DNA from: Mycobacterium sp. ACS4331
GTDB lineage: Bacteria > Actinomycetota > Actinomycetes > Mycobacteriales > Mycobacteriaceae
Reading direction: 5' to 3'
Assembly: GCF_001667265.1 (NCBI RefSeq)
Contig: NZ_LZHW01000072.1
Location: 26,980 to 90,979, forward strand
Length of the DNA stretch: 64,000 nt
This document shows, piece after piece, positions 43,297 through 54,659 of this stretch. The notes under the pieces were generated by a model. The model was given only the letters and a program-made list of their open reading frames with translations, was not told the DNA's origin and made no database searches. Both the position numbers and the translations under genes were made by a program. Position 1 is the stretch's first letter; each line of letters begins with the position of its first letter.

Positions 43297-44529
43297 TCAC
43301 CGCCGATAGGCGACCATCTCCCGGGAGAGCAGCCTGCGCTGGCGGTGTTCGCGACTGCACGCCACAGCCAGGACCGTCAACAGCAGCCAACTGACCAGCG
43401 CGCTGGCAAGCACCAGGACGAAGGCCGCCCACGCCCCGCCGGCGAGGTGCTGGGATGCGGTCTGCTTGGACCACAGGCGCCAGTAGATCATCAGGTTGAC
43501 GGTGAGCCCGACGCCGTAGGACACCGCGAAGGACAACAGGTAGGGCTTCCAGGTGCCGTCCCGCAGGCGCGCCGAAATCGGTTCGTGGCGCAGCGGATAC
43601 AGCACCGACAGCACGTTGCCCACGCCCAGCCAGATGAAGACCATGGTCAGCAGCTGGTCGACCATCGCGATCGCGTTGCCGTCGCCGATGATGGTGAGCA
43701 GCGCGATCACCGGCAGGCCCGCCAGCACCACCAGCGCGGCCATCGCGAGGTTCTTCGCCACCAGGATCCGCCACAGCGATTCCCCCGAGACCAGCGCATC
43801 GCGCACCCGCTGCGCCTCGAAGCACAGCGCGTTGGTGCACACCACGCTGCCGACCACCGCCGAGAACAGATACAGCGTCAACCGTCCCGCGTCGTACCGG
43901 GAGAAGCCGGTGAGGTGGTAGAAGGCGACCAGGGACAGGGCGAGGCCGAGGGTGATCGCGATGCGCAGCGCGATCGCGCGGGGCCGGTCGGCGACGATGT
44001 GGCGCAGCTCGTCGGCCACCATCCGGCCGAGACGGTCCAGCAGCGCGGGGAAGGCCCGCGCGGCGTCGCGGCGTGCGACGGTCGCGGGTCCGGCGTCGCC
44101 GAGCGCGACACCGCGCGCCTGGGCCGTGGTCCGGACGGCCTCGGCAACCGCCGCACGGGCCAGCGCGACCGCGGCGACGGCGTTGGCGGCGGCCTCCCGC
44201 GGCGTGGCGGTCAGGGTGCGCGCCGCGGCCGACGCCCGGGCCTGATCCTCCAGCCGTGCCTGCCACAGCGGCGACGCCCCGGACGTCGCGATGTCCTCGG
44301 TCTGGTACAGCGTCAGCAGGTCGGCGTCAGCCTGGGCGGCCAGAGCGGAAAGCTGCCCGTGGTCATCCCATTCGGCGGCCGCCGCGGCGGCGTCGACGTT
44401 TCGCACCACATCGGCGAGGGTGCGCAGCTCCTGCACTGCGGCCAACGCCGCCGGCGCATCGGTGGTCGCGTCGGTCGGGGCGGTGTGCGGAGGCGGGGCC
44501 GGTGGCTCGGGCTGCGGGATCACGGACAC
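43297..44529 (-). CDS. Polytopic membrane protein with Ala-rich cytoplasmic domain
   Basis: This 410-residue protein is of unknown function. Residues 1-165 are Ala-rich, helical and soluble. Residues 185-395 hold about six hydrophobic segments (for example I-A-I-T-L-G-L-A-L-S-L-V-A-F and V-F-I-W-L-G-V-G-N-V-L). The second half looks like an ABC-2-type permease, but no ATPase partner is adjacent. It converges on the Hip1 paralogue with no gap and is divergent from glnA2. Confidence 0.7.
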   Translation of the reverse strand: MSVIPQPEPPAPPPHTAPTDATTDAPAALAAVQELRTLADVVRNVDAAAAAAEWDDHGQLSALAAQADADLLTLYQTEDIATSGASPLWQARLEDQARASAAARTLTATPREAAANAVAAVALARAAVAEAVRTTAQARGVALGDAGPATVARRDAARAFPALLDRLGRMVADELRHIVADRPRAIALRIAITLGLALSLVAFYHLTGFSRYDAGRLTLYLFSAVVGSVVCTNALCFEAQRVRDALVSGESLWRILVAKNLAMAALVVLAGLPVIALLTIIGDGNAIAMVDQLLTMVFIWLGVGNVLSVLYPLRHEPISARLRDGTWKPYLLSFAVSYGVGLTVNLMIYWRLWSKQTASQHLAGGAWAAFVLVLASALVSWLLLTVLAVACSREHRQRRLLSREMVAYRR

Positions 44530-44610
44530 ACTTCATTCTCACAGGCTTTCGCCGCCAACAGCGACACGCCTGTAACACAGATTTAACAGGTACTGCATAC
44601 GCTCGCGGAC

Positions 44611-45951
44611 ATGGATCGTCAGAAGGAGTTCGTGCTCCGTACGCTGGAAGAACGGGACATCCGCTTCGTCCGGCTGTGGTTCACCGATGTGCTCGGTTTC
44701 CTCAAGAGTGTCGCGATCGCACCCGCCGAACTCGAGGGGGCCTTCGAAGAGGGCATCGGCTTCGACGGCTCGTCGATCGAGGGCTTCGCGCGCGTGTCGG
44801 AGTCCGACACCGTCGCCCGACCCGATCCGTCCACCTTCCAGATCCTGCCCTGGACCACCAGTGGCGGAGACCATCACTCGGCCCGGATGTTCTGCGACAT
44901 CACCATGCCCGACGGGTCCCCGTCGTGGGCCGACTCCCGGCACGTCCTGCGCCGCCAGCTCGCCAAGGCGGGCGACCTCGGTTTCTCCTGCTATGTGCAC
45001 CCCGAGATCGAGTTCTTCCTGCTCGAGCCCGGACCGTACGACGGCAGTGTGCCCGTGCCGGCCGACAACGGCGGCTACTTCGACCAGGCCGTGCACGACT
45101 CGGCGCCCAACTTCCGTCGGCACGCCATCGACGCGCTCGAGTCGATGGGCATCTCGGTCGAGTTCAGCCATCACGAGGGCGCGCCGGGCCAGCAGGAGAT
45201 CGACCTGCGCTACGCCGACGCGCTGTCGATGGCCGACAACGTCATGACCTTCCGGTATGTGGTCAAGGAGGTCGCGCTCGGAGAGGGCGTGCGGGCGTCG
45301 TTCATGCCCAAGCCGTTCGGTGAGTATCCGGGTTCGGCCATGCACACCCACATGAGCCTGTTCGAGGGCGAGACCAACGCCTTCCACAGCCCCGATGATC
45401 CGCTTCAGCTCTCCGACGTCGGCAAGTCCTTCATCGCCGGCATCCTCGAACACGCCAGCGAGATCAGCGCCGTCACCAACCAGTGGGTGAACTCCTACAA
45501 GCGTCTGGTGCACGGCGGCGAGGCCCCCACCGCCGCGTCCTGGGGCGCGGCCAACCGGTCGGCCCTCGTGCGGGTCCCGATGTACACGCCGAACAAGTCG
45601 TCGTCGCGTCGCGTCGAGGTGCGCAGCCCGGATTCGGCATGCAACCCGTATCTGACCTTCGCGGTGCTGCTGGCCGCCGGCCTTCGCGGCGTCGAGAAGG
45701 GGTACGTGCTGGGTCCCCAGGCCGAGGACGACGTCTGGAGCCTGACCAGCGAGGAGCGGCGCGCGATGGGCTACCGCGAGCTGCCCAGCAGCCTCGGCAA
45801 CGCCCTGGCCGCCATGGAGAACTCCGAACTGGTCGCGGAAGCGTTGGGGGAGCACGTCTTCGACTTCTTCCTGCGCAACAAGCGCGCCGAATGGGAGACC
45901 TACCGCAGCAGCGTCACGCCCTACGAACTCAAGCAGTACCTCTCTCTTTAG
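44611..45951 (+). CDS. glnA2: Glutamine synthetase-like GlnA2
   Basis: This is a 446-residue type I glutamine synthetase fold protein. It has F-D-G-S-S-I-E-G near residue 51, E-I-E-F-F near 131 (metal Glu) and [10 protein letters not shown] near 245 (N-H/ATP region). The adenylylation loop of GlnA1 is changed: no Tyr lies in the D-V-W-S-L-T-S-E-E segment, so GlnE should not modify it. It is shorter than GlnA1 (478). It precedes glnE on the same strand by 44 bp, as in M. tuberculosis. Confidence 0.94.
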   Translation: MDRQKEFVLRTLEERDIRFVRLWFTDVLGFLKSVAIAPAELEGAFEEGIGFDGSSIEGFARVSESDTVARPDPSTFQILPWTTSGGDHHSARMFCDITMPDGSPSWADSRHVLRRQLAKAGDLGFSCYVHPEIEFFLLEPGPYDGSVPVPADNGGYFDQAVHDSAPNFRRHAIDALESMGISVEFSHHEGAPGQQEIDLRYADALSMADNVMTFRYVVKEVALGEGVRASFMPKPFGEYPGSAMHTHMSLFEGETNAFHSPDDPLQLSDVGKSFIAGILEHASEISAVTNQWVNSYKRLVHGGEAPTAASWGAANRSALVRVPMYTPNKSSSRRVEVRSPDSACNPYLTFAVLLAAGLRGVEKGYVLGPQAEDDVWSLTSEERRAMGYRELPSSLGNALAAMENSELVAEALGEHVFDFFLRNKRAEWETYRSSVTPYELKQYLSL

Positions 45952-45995
45952 CCGGAATTCCCGCTCGACGGCGGGGGTGCGTTACCGTTGCGTCC

Positions 45996-48959
45996 GTGTC
46001 CAAACCCGTGACGCAGCGTCCCAAGATCCCCGGTGTGGGCAGGCTCGGGCTCGTTGAGCGCACCGCCCCAGCCGACCTCGCGCGGCTGGGCTGGGACAAC
46101 GAGGACCACATCGAACTGCTGTGGTCGCTGTCCCGGGCCGCCGATGCCGACGCCGCGCTGCGGGCCATGGTGCGCCTCGCCGACGCGCTGGAGTCCGGCT
46201 GGAGTGAACTGTCCGTCGCGTTGACCAAGGACAAGGCCCTGCGTGGTCGGCTGTTCGGTGTCCTGGGTGCCTCGCTGGCGCTCGGTGACCACCTCGTCGC
46301 CAACCCGCGTTCATGGCGCCTGCTTCAGGGGGCGCTCACCCTACCCCCCGTCGATGAACTGAAGGCGGCCTTCAGCCAACTCGTCACCGAAAACTCCGGC
46401 GCCACAGCCATTCCCGCATTGCGCGTGCACTACCGTGATCGGCTGCTCGTGCTCGCGGCGCTGGACCTCGCGCCCACCGTGGAGAACGAGCCCGTGCTGG
46501 CCTTCACGACGGTCGGCGCGCACCTGTCCGATCTCGCCGATGCGGCGCTGGCCTCGGCGCTGCAGTACGCCGTGCGCACGGTGTGTCACGCGGGCGACGA
46601 ACCGCCCACGCTGGCGGTCATCGCGATGGGCAAGTGCGGCGCGCGGGAGCTGAACTATGTCAGCGACGTCGACGTCATCTTCGTCGGTGCCAACGCCGAC
46701 TCCACCGAGACCCGGGTGGCCGGCGAGATGATGCGGATGGCCTCGGAGACGTTCTTCGAAGTCGACGCCGCGCTGCGCCCCGAGGGCAAACGCGGTCAGT
46801 TGGTGCGGACCCTGGATTCGCACGTCGCGTACTACCAGCGGTGGGCCAAGACGTGGGAGTTCCAGGCGCTGCTGAAGGCGCGGCCCGCCGCCGGTGACGC
46901 CGAACTCGGCAAGCAGTATGTCGAGGCGCTGATGCCGATGGTGTGGACGGCCAGCGAGCGCGAGGATTTCGTGGTCGACGTGCAGGCCATGCGCCGACGG
47001 GTCGAGGAACTCGTCCCCGCCGACGTGCGCGGCAGGGAGATCAAGCTCGGCACCGGCGGCCTGCGTGACGTCGAATTCGCCGTGCAGCTGCTGCAGTTGG
47101 TGCACGGACGCAACGACGAAGCCCTGCACGTCGCCTCGACCGTCGACGCACTGGCGGCGCTCGGGACGGCCGGCTACATCGGACGCGACGACGCGGCGAA
47201 CATGACGGCGTCCTATGAGTTCCTGCGCCTGCTCGAGCACCGCCTGCAGTTACAGCGGCTCAAACGCACCCATATGCTGCCGCCGCCCGACGATGATGAG
47301 GCGCTGCGCTGGCTGGCCCGCGCCGCCCACATCCGGCCCGACGGTCAGCACGACGCACTCGGCGTGCTGCGCGAGGAGCTCAAGCGTCAGAGCGTGCGGG
47401 TCTCCCGCCTGCACGCGAAGCTGTTCTACCAGCCGCTGCTGGAGTCCACCGGGGTGGCGGTCGACTTCAGCGACGGCATGAGCGCCGAGGCCGCCGAACG
47501 CCAGCTCGCCGCGCTGGGCTACCAGGCGCCTGCCAGCGCGCTGACTCACCTTGCCGCACTGGCCAATACGGGCAGCCGCCGCGGACGCGTCCAGTCGGTG
47601 CTGCTGCCGACCCTGTTGGACTGGCTCTCGGACACACCCGACCCCGACGCGGGCCTGCTGCAGTACCGCAGGCTGTCGGAGGCCATGGCCGAACAGCGCT
47701 GGTATCTGGGCACTCTGCGCGACGAGAGCGCGGTGGCCAAACGTCTGATGCACGTGCTGGGCACCTCGGCCTACGTGCCGGATCTGTTGATGCGTGCGCC
47801 CGAGGTGATCCAGGCGTATGCCGATGGTCCCACCGGACCCAAGCTGCTCGACGTCGACCCCGACGGGGTGGCCCGCGCACTGGTGGCCGCCGCCGGCCGG
47901 CAGTCCGATCCCGTCAAGGCGATCGCATCGGCGCGCACGCTGCGCCGCCGGGAGCTGGCCCGCATCGCCTCGGCCGACCTGCTCGGCATGCTTGAGGTGC
48001 GCGATGTCTGCCACGCGCTGACCTCGGTGTGGGTCGCGGTGCTGCAGGCCGCGCTGGACGCGGTGATCCGGGCGAACACCCCTGAGGGCGGTACCGCGCC
48101 CGCCTCGATCGCCGTGATCGGGATGGGACGCCTCGGCGGCGGCGAACTCGGCTACGGATCCGACGCCGACGTGATGTTCGTGTGCGACCCGGCATCCGGC
48201 GTCGAGGACGCCAAAGCCGTCAAGTGGGCGATGCTGGTGGCCGAGCAGGTCCGCGCCCTGCTCGGGACGCCCAGCGCGGACCCGCCACTGGAGGTCGATG
48301 CGAATCTTCGGCCCGAGGGACGCAACGGACCCCTGGTGCGGACCCTGGCCTCCTATGAGGCGTACTACCGGCAGTGGGCACAGCCGTGGGAGATCCAGGC
48401 GCTGCTGCGCGCCCACCGGGTGGCCGGCGACCTGGAACTGGGCCACCGGTTCCTGCTGATGGTCGACGAGACCCGGTACCCGTCGGGCGGGGTGTCGGCT
48501 GAGGCGGTGCAGGAGATCCGCCGGATCAAGGCCCGTGTCGACGCCGAACGTCTGCCGCGCGGCGCCGATCCCAACACGCACACCAAACTCGGCCGCGGTG
48601 GCCTGGCCGACGTCGAGTGGACGGTGCAGCTGCTGCAGTTGCGCTTCGCGCACAAGATTCCCGCACTGCACAACACCTCGACGCTCGAGGCCCTCGACGC
48701 GATCGGTGCGGCCGAACTCATCGCCGAGGGCGACGTCGACCTGCTGCGCCAGGCCTGGCTGACCGCCACGCGGGCCCGCAACGCGCTGGTGCTGGTCAAG
48801 GGCAAACCCACCGATCAGCTGCCCGGCCCAGGACGGCTGCTCAACGCCGTGGCCGTCGCCGCCGGGTGGCCCGAAGACGACGGCGGGGCGTTCCTGGACA
48901 ACTACCTGAGGGTGACGCGGCGCGCGAAGGCCGTCGTGCGCAAGGTGTTCGGAGGCTGA
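45996..48959 (+). CDS. glnE: Glutamine synthetase adenylyltransferase/deadenylylase GlnE
   Basis: This 987-residue enzyme has two nucleotidyltransferase domains. The N-terminal one has [17 protein letters not shown], and the C-terminal one has [17 protein letters not shown], each followed by a GlnD-like linker. It attaches AMP to, and removes it from, GlnA1 Tyr406, switching GS with nitrogen status. The GTG at 45996 gives [10 protein letters not shown]; there is no clear ribosome site. It follows glnA2, and glnA1 lies about 3.7 kb further on the opposite strand. Confidence 0.96.
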   Translation: MSKPVTQRPKIPGVGRLGLVERTAPADLARLGWDNEDHIELLWSLSRAADADAALRAMVRLADALESGWSELSVALTKDKALRGRLFGVLGASLALGDHLVANPRSWRLLQGALTLPPVDELKAAFSQLVTENSGATAIPALRVHYRDRLLVLAALDLAPTVENEPVLAFTTVGAHLSDLADAALASALQYAVRTVCHAGDEPPTLAVIAMGKCGARELNYVSDVDVIFVGANADSTETRVAGEMMRMASETFFEVDAALRPEGKRGQLVRTLDSHVAYYQRWAKTWEFQALLKARPAAGDAELGKQYVEALMPMVWTASEREDFVVDVQAMRRRVEELVPADVRGREIKLGTGGLRDVEFAVQLLQLVHGRNDEALHVASTVDALAALGTAGYIGRDDAANMTASYEFLRLLEHRLQLQRLKRTHMLPPPDDDEALRWLARAAHIRPDGQHDALGVLREELKRQSVRVSRLHAKLFYQPLLESTGVAVDFSDGMSAEAAERQLAALGYQAPASALTHLAALANTGSRRGRVQSVLLPTLLDWLSDTPDPDAGLLQYRRLSEAMAEQRWYLGTLRDESAVAKRLMHVLGTSAYVPDLLMRAPEVIQAYADGPTGPKLLDVDPDGVARALVAAAGRQSDPVKAIASARTLRRRELARIASADLLGMLEVRDVCHALTSVWVAVLQAALDAVIRANTPEGGTAPASIAVIGMGRLGGGELGYGSDADVMFVCDPASGVEDAKAVKWAMLVAEQVRALLGTPSADPPLEVDANLRPEGRNGPLVRTLASYEAYYRQWAQPWEIQALLRAHRVAGDLELGHRFLLMVDETRYPSGGVSAEAVQEIRRIKARVDAERLPRGADPNTHTKLGRGGLADVEWTVQLLQLRFAHKIPALHNTSTLEALDAIGAAELIAEGDVDLLRQAWLTATRARNALVLVKGKPTDQLPGPGRLLNAVAVAAGWPEDDGGAFLDNYLRVTRRAKAVVRKVFGG

Positions 48960-48997
48960 CCGTGGGATTCGGCGGCTGACTCTGCTATGAAGCTTGA

Positions 48998-49624
48998 GTG
49001 CAGTTCAACTACGACCCGGTCGACGCCGACGAGGCCAATCGACAGCGGGCGATCTACGAGCCGTTCACCCAAGCCGTTCGGGAGCTGCTCGACGCCACGA
49101 TCCGCACACAGGCGGGCCCCGACGACATCGCCGAGGCGACCCGCCTGATCCAGTCGGTCACGGCGGGCCTGCGGACCTCACAGATCGACGGGCCGTTCGG
49201 GATTCGGTTCACCACCGAGGGCGAGGGCATGTCATGGGGAAATCCCGTGATCGGCGTGCGCAACCCCATGGCGCCGCCGCTGGAGATCAAACGCGGCGAG
49301 GGACGCTGCTGGACGGACTTCGAGTTGGGCGCGGCCTATGAGGGGCCGCCCAACCATGTGCACGGCGGCATCTCGGCGCTGATCCTCGATCACATTCTCG
49401 GGGAGGCGGCCAGTGACGGCGGAAACCGCCCGCTGTTCACCGGGACGATCACGCTCAAGTATCTGCGCGGCACCCCGTTGGGAGCGCTGCGGTCCGAGGC
49501 CTGGGTCGAACGGGTGGAAGGTGTCAAAACCTATGCGCGCGGCTTCATCTCGGACGCCGACGGCCCGACGGTGGAGGCCGATGGCGTGTTCATCACCCCG
49601 GCGTGGGCCCGGGACCCGCAGTGA
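48998..49624 (+). CDS. PaaI-type hotdog thioesterase
   Basis: This 208-residue protein has a C-terminal hotdog domain with the PaaI pattern N-H-V-H-G-G-I-S-A-L-I-L-D-H near residue 120 and the L-K-Y-L-R-G-T-P-L-G segment near 155. The N-terminal ~85 residues are an extension. It probably hydrolyses an acyl-CoA thioester. GTG 48998 is used. Its stop overlaps the GTG of the F420 oxidoreductase gene (GTGA), giving a coupled pair. Confidence 0.87.
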   Translation: MQFNYDPVDADEANRQRAIYEPFTQAVRELLDATIRTQAGPDDIAEATRLIQSVTAGLRTSQIDGPFGIRFTTEGEGMSWGNPVIGVRNPMAPPLEIKRGEGRCWTDFELGAAYEGPPNHVHGGISALILDHILGEAASDGGNRPLFTGTITLKYLRGTPLGALRSEAWVERVEGVKTYARGFISDADGPTVEADGVFITPAWARDPQ

Positions 49625-50472
49625 AGTTCTATGTCAGCACCGCGTTCCTGGACATGCGGGAGGCCGTCGAGATCGCCAGGGCCGCGGACGATCTCGGCTA
49701 CGACGGGATCGCGATACCCGACCACGTCGTCAACCTCGAGACGCTGACGACGCCATACCCCTACACCAAGGACGGCCGACGCAGGTGGGAGTCGTTCACC
49801 GACTGGCCCGACCCGTGGGTGATGATCGGCGCGATCGCGCTGGCCACGTCGCGGCTGCAGTTCGTCACCACGGTCTATCTGCCCGCCATGCGCGATCCGT
49901 ACTCGGCCGCGAAGGCGATCGGCACCGCGGCCTGTCTGGCCGAGGGTCGGCTGCAGCTCGGCGTCGGGGTGGGCTGGTGCCGTGAGGAGTTCGAACTGCT
50001 GGGTCAGCGGTTCGACCGCCGCGGCAGGCGGACCGACGAGATGCTGGAACTCATGAAGGAGCTCTGGGCGCCGGGCTGGACCGAGTTCTCGGGCGAGTTC
50101 TACACCACGCCCAAGCTGGAGATGGAGCCCAGCCCGCCGCCCATCCCGATCTATGTCGGCGGACTGTCGGACATCGCTCTGCGCCGCGCGGCTCGCCACG
50201 ACGGCTGGATCGGTGATCTGATCAGCACCGATCAGGCTCTGGAGCGCGTGGCCAGGCTGCGCGATCTGCGGGCCGAGCAGGGCTTGACCATGGACGACTT
50301 CGCCGTGCTGACACCCCTGACCGACGCCTTCACCCCCGAGCACTACGCCCGAGCGGAGGCCGGTGGCATCACCGGCATCGTCACCCAGCCCTGGATGTTC
50401 TTCGTGGGGCCGCAGGCGAGCACCGCAGAGAAGATCGACGGCATGCGCCGATTCAGAGCGAACGCGCGATGA
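49621..50472 (+). CDS. LLM-class F420-dependent oxidoreductase
   Basis: This 283-residue luciferase-like TIM-barrel protein is of the F420-dependent group abundant in mycobacteria. It has I-P-D-H-V near residue 37, L-Q-L-G-V-G-V-G-W-C-R-E-E-F near 110 and P-I-Y-V-G-G near 178. It would use reduced F420 as cofactor; the substrate is unknown. The GTG start overlaps the thioesterase stop. Its 3' end overlaps the convergent acyl-CoA dehydrogenase by 20 bp. Confidence 0.9.
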   Translation: MKFYVSTAFLDMREAVEIARAADDLGYDGIAIPDHVVNLETLTTPYPYTKDGRRRWESFTDWPDPWVMIGAIALATSRLQFVTTVYLPAMRDPYSAAKAIGTAACLAEGRLQLGVGVGWCREEFELLGQRFDRRGRRTDEMLELMKELWAPGWTEFSGEFYTTPKLEMEPSPPPIPIYVGGLSDIALRRAARHDGWIGDLISTDQALERVARLRDLRAEQGLTMDDFAVLTPLTDAFTPEHYARAEAGGITGIVTQPWMFFVGPQASTAEKIDGMRRFRANAR

Positions 50473-51604
50473 TCTCCTTCATGACCTCGTTCGCGCCGGC
50501 GTAGATGCGCTGCACGCGGGCGTCCTCATACATCCTGGCGATCAGGTACTCCCGCATGTAGCCGTAGCCGCCGTGCAACTGCACGCAGCGGTCCACCACC
50601 TCACACTGCTTGTCGGTGAGCCAGTACTTGGCCATCGCGGCCTCGGTGCCGTCGAGTCTGCCGTCGAGATGCGACTGGACGCAGTGGTCCAGGAAGACTC
50701 GGGAGGTCCGCGCGATGGTCATGCACTCGGCGAGTTCGAAGGCCGTGTTCTGGAACTTGAACAGGTTGTGGCCGAAGGCCTCCCGGTCCTTGGTGTAGGC
50801 GACGGTCTCGTCGACCGCGCGCTCCATGCCACCGACGGCCTGGGCGCTGACGATCAGACGCTCCTGCGGCAGTTGGGCGATCATCTGGCCGAAACCCGCA
50901 CCCTCGTCGGCGCCCAGCAGGTTTGTCACCGGAACCCTCACGTTGGTGAACGAGATCTCGGCGGTGTCGGCGCCGTGGATGCCGACCTTGTCGAGCACCC
51001 GGGTGACCTGGTAGCCGGGGGCGTCCCGGACGTCGACCAGGATCATCGAGATGCCGCGCGCGCCGGCCTTGGGGTCGGTCTTGGCCGCCAGCAGCACCAG
51101 GTCCGCGGAACTGCCGTTGGTGATGAACGTCTTGGAGCCGTTGAGCACGTACTCGTCACCGTCGCGGACCGCGGTGGCGCGGATGGCTTTGAGGTCGGAT
51201 CCCGCGCCCGGCTCGGTCATGGCGATCGCGGACAGCACCTCACCGGTGGCCATCGGCGGCAGCCAGGTCTTCTTCTGCTGTTCGGTGCCGTAGGCCAGGA
51301 TGTAGTGCGGCACGATGCCGCTGTGCACGCCGATGCCCAGCGACAGGTCGCCGGCGTAACCCTGGGCGTCGAACACCGCCAGGTCATGGGCGAATGTTCC
51401 CCCTCCGCCGCCGTATTCAGTGGGGATCGAACACAGCAGTAGGCCCAGCTTGCCGGCCTCGAGCCACACCGAACGGTCGATCCGGCGTTGGCTGTCCCAT
51501 TTCTCGACGTGGGCGACGACCTCACGTTCGAAGAAGCCCTTGGCCAGATCGAAGAGCGCGGAGACCTCGTCGTCGTACCAGGACGGAACATGCTTGGCGA
51601 CCAT
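50453..51604 (-). CDS. Acyl-CoA dehydrogenase
   Basis: This 383-residue FAD enzyme performs the first oxidation step of acyl-CoA breakdown. It has A-M-T-E-P-G-A-G-S-D near residue 128, G-S-K-T-F-I-T-N-G near 152 and the C-terminal Q-L-H-G-G-Y-G-Y-M-R-E-Y. The catalytic Glu is in R-I-Y-A-G-A-N-E-V-M at the extreme C-terminus. ATG 51604 is 13 bp from the DoxX stop on the same strand, so they are likely co-transcribed. The chain-length preference is unknown. Confidence 0.93.
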   Translation of the reverse strand: MVAKHVPSWYDDEVSALFDLAKGFFEREVVAHVEKWDSQRRIDRSVWLEAGKLGLLLCSIPTEYGGGGGTFAHDLAVFDAQGYAGDLSLGIGVHSGIVPHYILAYGTEQQKKTWLPPMATGEVLSAIAMTEPGAGSDLKAIRATAVRDGDEYVLNGSKTFITNGSSADLVLLAAKTDPKAGARGISMILVDVRDAPGYQVTRVLDKVGIHGADTAEISFTNVRVPVTNLLGADEGAGFGQMIAQLPQERLIVSAQAVGGMERAVDETVAYTKDREAFGHNLFKFQNTAFELAECMTIARTSRVFLDHCVQSHLDGRLDGTEAAMAKYWLTDKQCEVVDRCVQLHGGYGYMREYLIARMYEDARVQRIYAGANEVMKEIIARSL

Positions 51605-51617
51605 GCAGCCGAGGGTA

Positions 51618-52007
51618 TTACCTGCGGGAGACCGCCCATGCGCCGGGACCGGTGAACACCAGAAGCAGCAGCGCGAAACAGAACAGGACCGCCGGCTCAC
51701 CGCCGTTGTTGATGGGCCAGAAGTTCTCCGGGAAGTGCTGCCAGAAGTAGGCCACGGCCATCTGCCCCGAGCCGACGAACGCGGCCTCGCGGGTGAACAG
51801 GCCGATCGCGACGAGCACGCCGACGACGAGTTCGACGACTCCGGCCCACCAGTACGGCCAGACGAAGGTCTCCGCCGCCGTCCCGCCCGGCCAGCCGAAC
51901 AGCTTGGCGGTGCCGTGGCAGGCGAAAAGCAGACCGATCACGATTCGGAAGATGCTCAGCATGGTCGCGGAATGGGAGGTGACGCGTTCGTCCAGTCTTG
52001 TGGCCAT
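51618..52007 (-). CDS. DoxX family membrane protein
   Basis: This 129-residue membrane protein has about four hydrophobic helices. The first carries the DoxX pattern R-I-V-I-G-L-L-F-A-C-H-G-T-A-K-L-F-G-W. Some members form complexes tied to oxidative-stress defence, but the function here is unknown. It lies between dtd (46 bp upstream) and the acyl-CoA dehydrogenase gene, all on one strand. Confidence 0.88.
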   Translation of the reverse strand: MATRLDERVTSHSATMLSIFRIVIGLLFACHGTAKLFGWPGGTAAETFVWPYWWAGVVELVVGVLVAIGLFTREAAFVGSGQMAVAYFWQHFPENFWPINNGGEPAVLFCFALLLLVFTGPGAWAVSRR

Positions 52008-52053
52008 GCCACGACCGTAGGCAGCCGTGGTGTCGATCGCAGGCACGGTCTGG

Positions 52054-52485
52054 TCACAATTCGAGCAGCAGGGTGACCGGTCCGTCGTTGACCGACGCCA
52101 CCTCCATGTGGGCTCCGAAGCTGCCGGTGGCCACCTTGGCGCCCAACCGCCGCAGCGCATCCGCGAAGGCATCCACCAACGGTTCGGCCACCGGCCCGGG
52201 CGCCGCGGCGTTCCACGACGGGCGGCGACCCTTGACGGTGTTGGCGTACAACGTGAACTGGCTGATCACCAGGACCGGCGCGCCGACGTCCGCCGCGCTG
52301 CGTTCGTCGTCGAGAATGCGCAACTGCCAGAGTTTTTCGGCCATCCTGGCGGCCTTCGCGGCGTCGTCGTCATGCGTGACGCCGACCAGGGCCAGCAGAC
52401 CCTGTGTGGCGGGCCGGATTTCACCCACGACGGCGCCGTCGACCGTCACACTCGCCGCCGTCACCCGCTGCACCAGTACCCGCAT
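52054..52485 (-). CDS. dtd: D-aminoacyl-tRNA deacylase Dtd
   Basis: This 143-residue proofreading enzyme removes D-amino acids from tRNA. It starts M-R-V-L-V-Q-R-V and has the two catalytic motifs S-Q-F-T-L-Y near residue 78 and the N-D-G-P-V-T form of the second motif near 133. The length is typical. It is separated from glnA1 upstream by a strong hairpin, so it probably has its own promoter. Confidence 0.95.
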   Translation of the reverse strand: MRVLVQRVTAASVTVDGAVVGEIRPATQGLLALVGVTHDDDAAKAARMAEKLWQLRILDDERSAADVGAPVLVISQFTLYANTVKGRRPSWNAAAPGPVAEPLVDAFADALRRLGAKVATGSFGAHMEVASVNDGPVTLLLEL

Positions 52486-52575
52486 GGAAGCCACGATATC
52501 CGGCGTCCAGATCGACATGGGGGTCGTGATCCGTGCGCCAGCGCAGCCCTGGTGTCGATCTCGCGGTATGAGAAA

Positions 52576-52604
52576 GGCCGGGCGGCGCAGTGCGCCACCC
52601 GGCC
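52576..52604 (-). terminator. Strong hairpin after glnA1
   Basis: GGCCGGG-C-GGCGCA pairs with TGCGCC-A-CCCGGCC around a single G, a stem of 13 pairs with one mismatch. It lies about 20 nt after the glnA1 stop. On the glnA1 strand it is followed by TTTCTCAT, so it fits an intrinsic terminator with a short U-rich tail. Confidence 0.75.
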
Positions 52605-52622
52605 TCGTCGTGAACAGCCGAC

Positions 52623-54059
<1,437 letters not shown>

Positions 54060-54136
54060 TAGTACTCCTTCAGGCGCGTGTCTGGGCACGGTGTTCCCGT
54101 CCCGTGTTAACCCGCGCCTGACGCTAGGGAGCCGAT

Positions 54137-54174
54137 GTTGCGTGGCAGTCAACCAAATGTTGCGCCGACGTTAC
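54137..54174 (-). promoter_or_regulatory. Tandem GlnR binding site for glnA1
   Basis: Read toward glnA1 the site is GTAAC-N6-GCAAC-N6-TTGAC-N6-GCAAC. This has the exact spacing of the actinobacterial GlnR consensus (gTnAC-n6-GaAAC, repeated with n6). It occupies 38 bp, 78 bp before the glnA1 start, with the divergent RDD gene beginning 30 bp on the other side. Confidence 0.8.
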
Positions 54175-54203
54175 GCAATGGCGCGAACCCTATGCTGAAT
54201 GTC

Positions 54204-54659
54204 ATGGCGCGCGAGATCTCCTCCTGGTTGTCCAGTCCGGCATCCGACTCCGGCGACGAGTATCCGGGCCAGCGCCTCGGGCTTCCCGAGGAGGGACCGG
54301 GGTCCATCGCGCGGTTCGGGCGGCGGCTCGGCGCGCTGCTCGTGGACTGGCTGATCAGCTACGGCCTGGCCGCTCTGGCCATGTCGTTCGGCCTCATCCC
54401 GCTGTCGACGCTGTCGACCGCGGTGCTGGTCATCTGGCTGATTCTCGGTGTGGTGTCGGTCCGGCTGTTCGGGTTCACCCCGGGTCAGCTGGTGCTGGGC
54501 CTCAAGGTCATCTCGGTCGACGGCCGGGTGGGCGTCGGCGTCGGCCGCGCGCTGGCCCGCGGCGTGCTGGTCGCCCTGGTCATCCCGGCGCTGTTCACCG
54601 ACTCCGACATCCGCGGCCTGCAGGACCTGGCGACCAAGACCGCAGTCGTGCGACGTTAG
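54204..54659 (+). CDS. RDD family membrane protein
   Basis: This 151-residue membrane protein has an RDD domain (about 45-150): R-R-L-G-A-L-L-V-D-W-L at the first helix and G-F-T-P-G-Q-L-V-L-G-L-K-V at the second block. There are two to three transmembrane segments. The function of the family is unclear. ATG 54204 (MAREISSW) is preferred; ATG 54192 is an alternative. It is divergent from glnA1, so the GlnR site might affect it too. It matches Rv2219A. Confidence 0.88.
   Translation: MAREISSWLSSPASDSGDEYPGQRLGLPEEGPGSIARFGRRLGALLVDWLISYGLAALAMSFGLIPLSTLSTAVLVIWLILGVVSVRLFGFTPGQLVLGLKVISVDGRVGVGVGRALARGVLVALVIPALFTDSDIRGLQDLATKTAVVRR

Noticed and set aside
44572..44587. GTAAC-N6-TTAAC before glnA2 as a GlnR site
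   Set aside because: Only one imperfect pair of half-sites is present, without the second pair seen at glnA1.
45483..45995. N-terminal extension of glnE into glnA2
   Set aside because: The frame is open only because of base composition. GlnE homology begins at GTG 45996.
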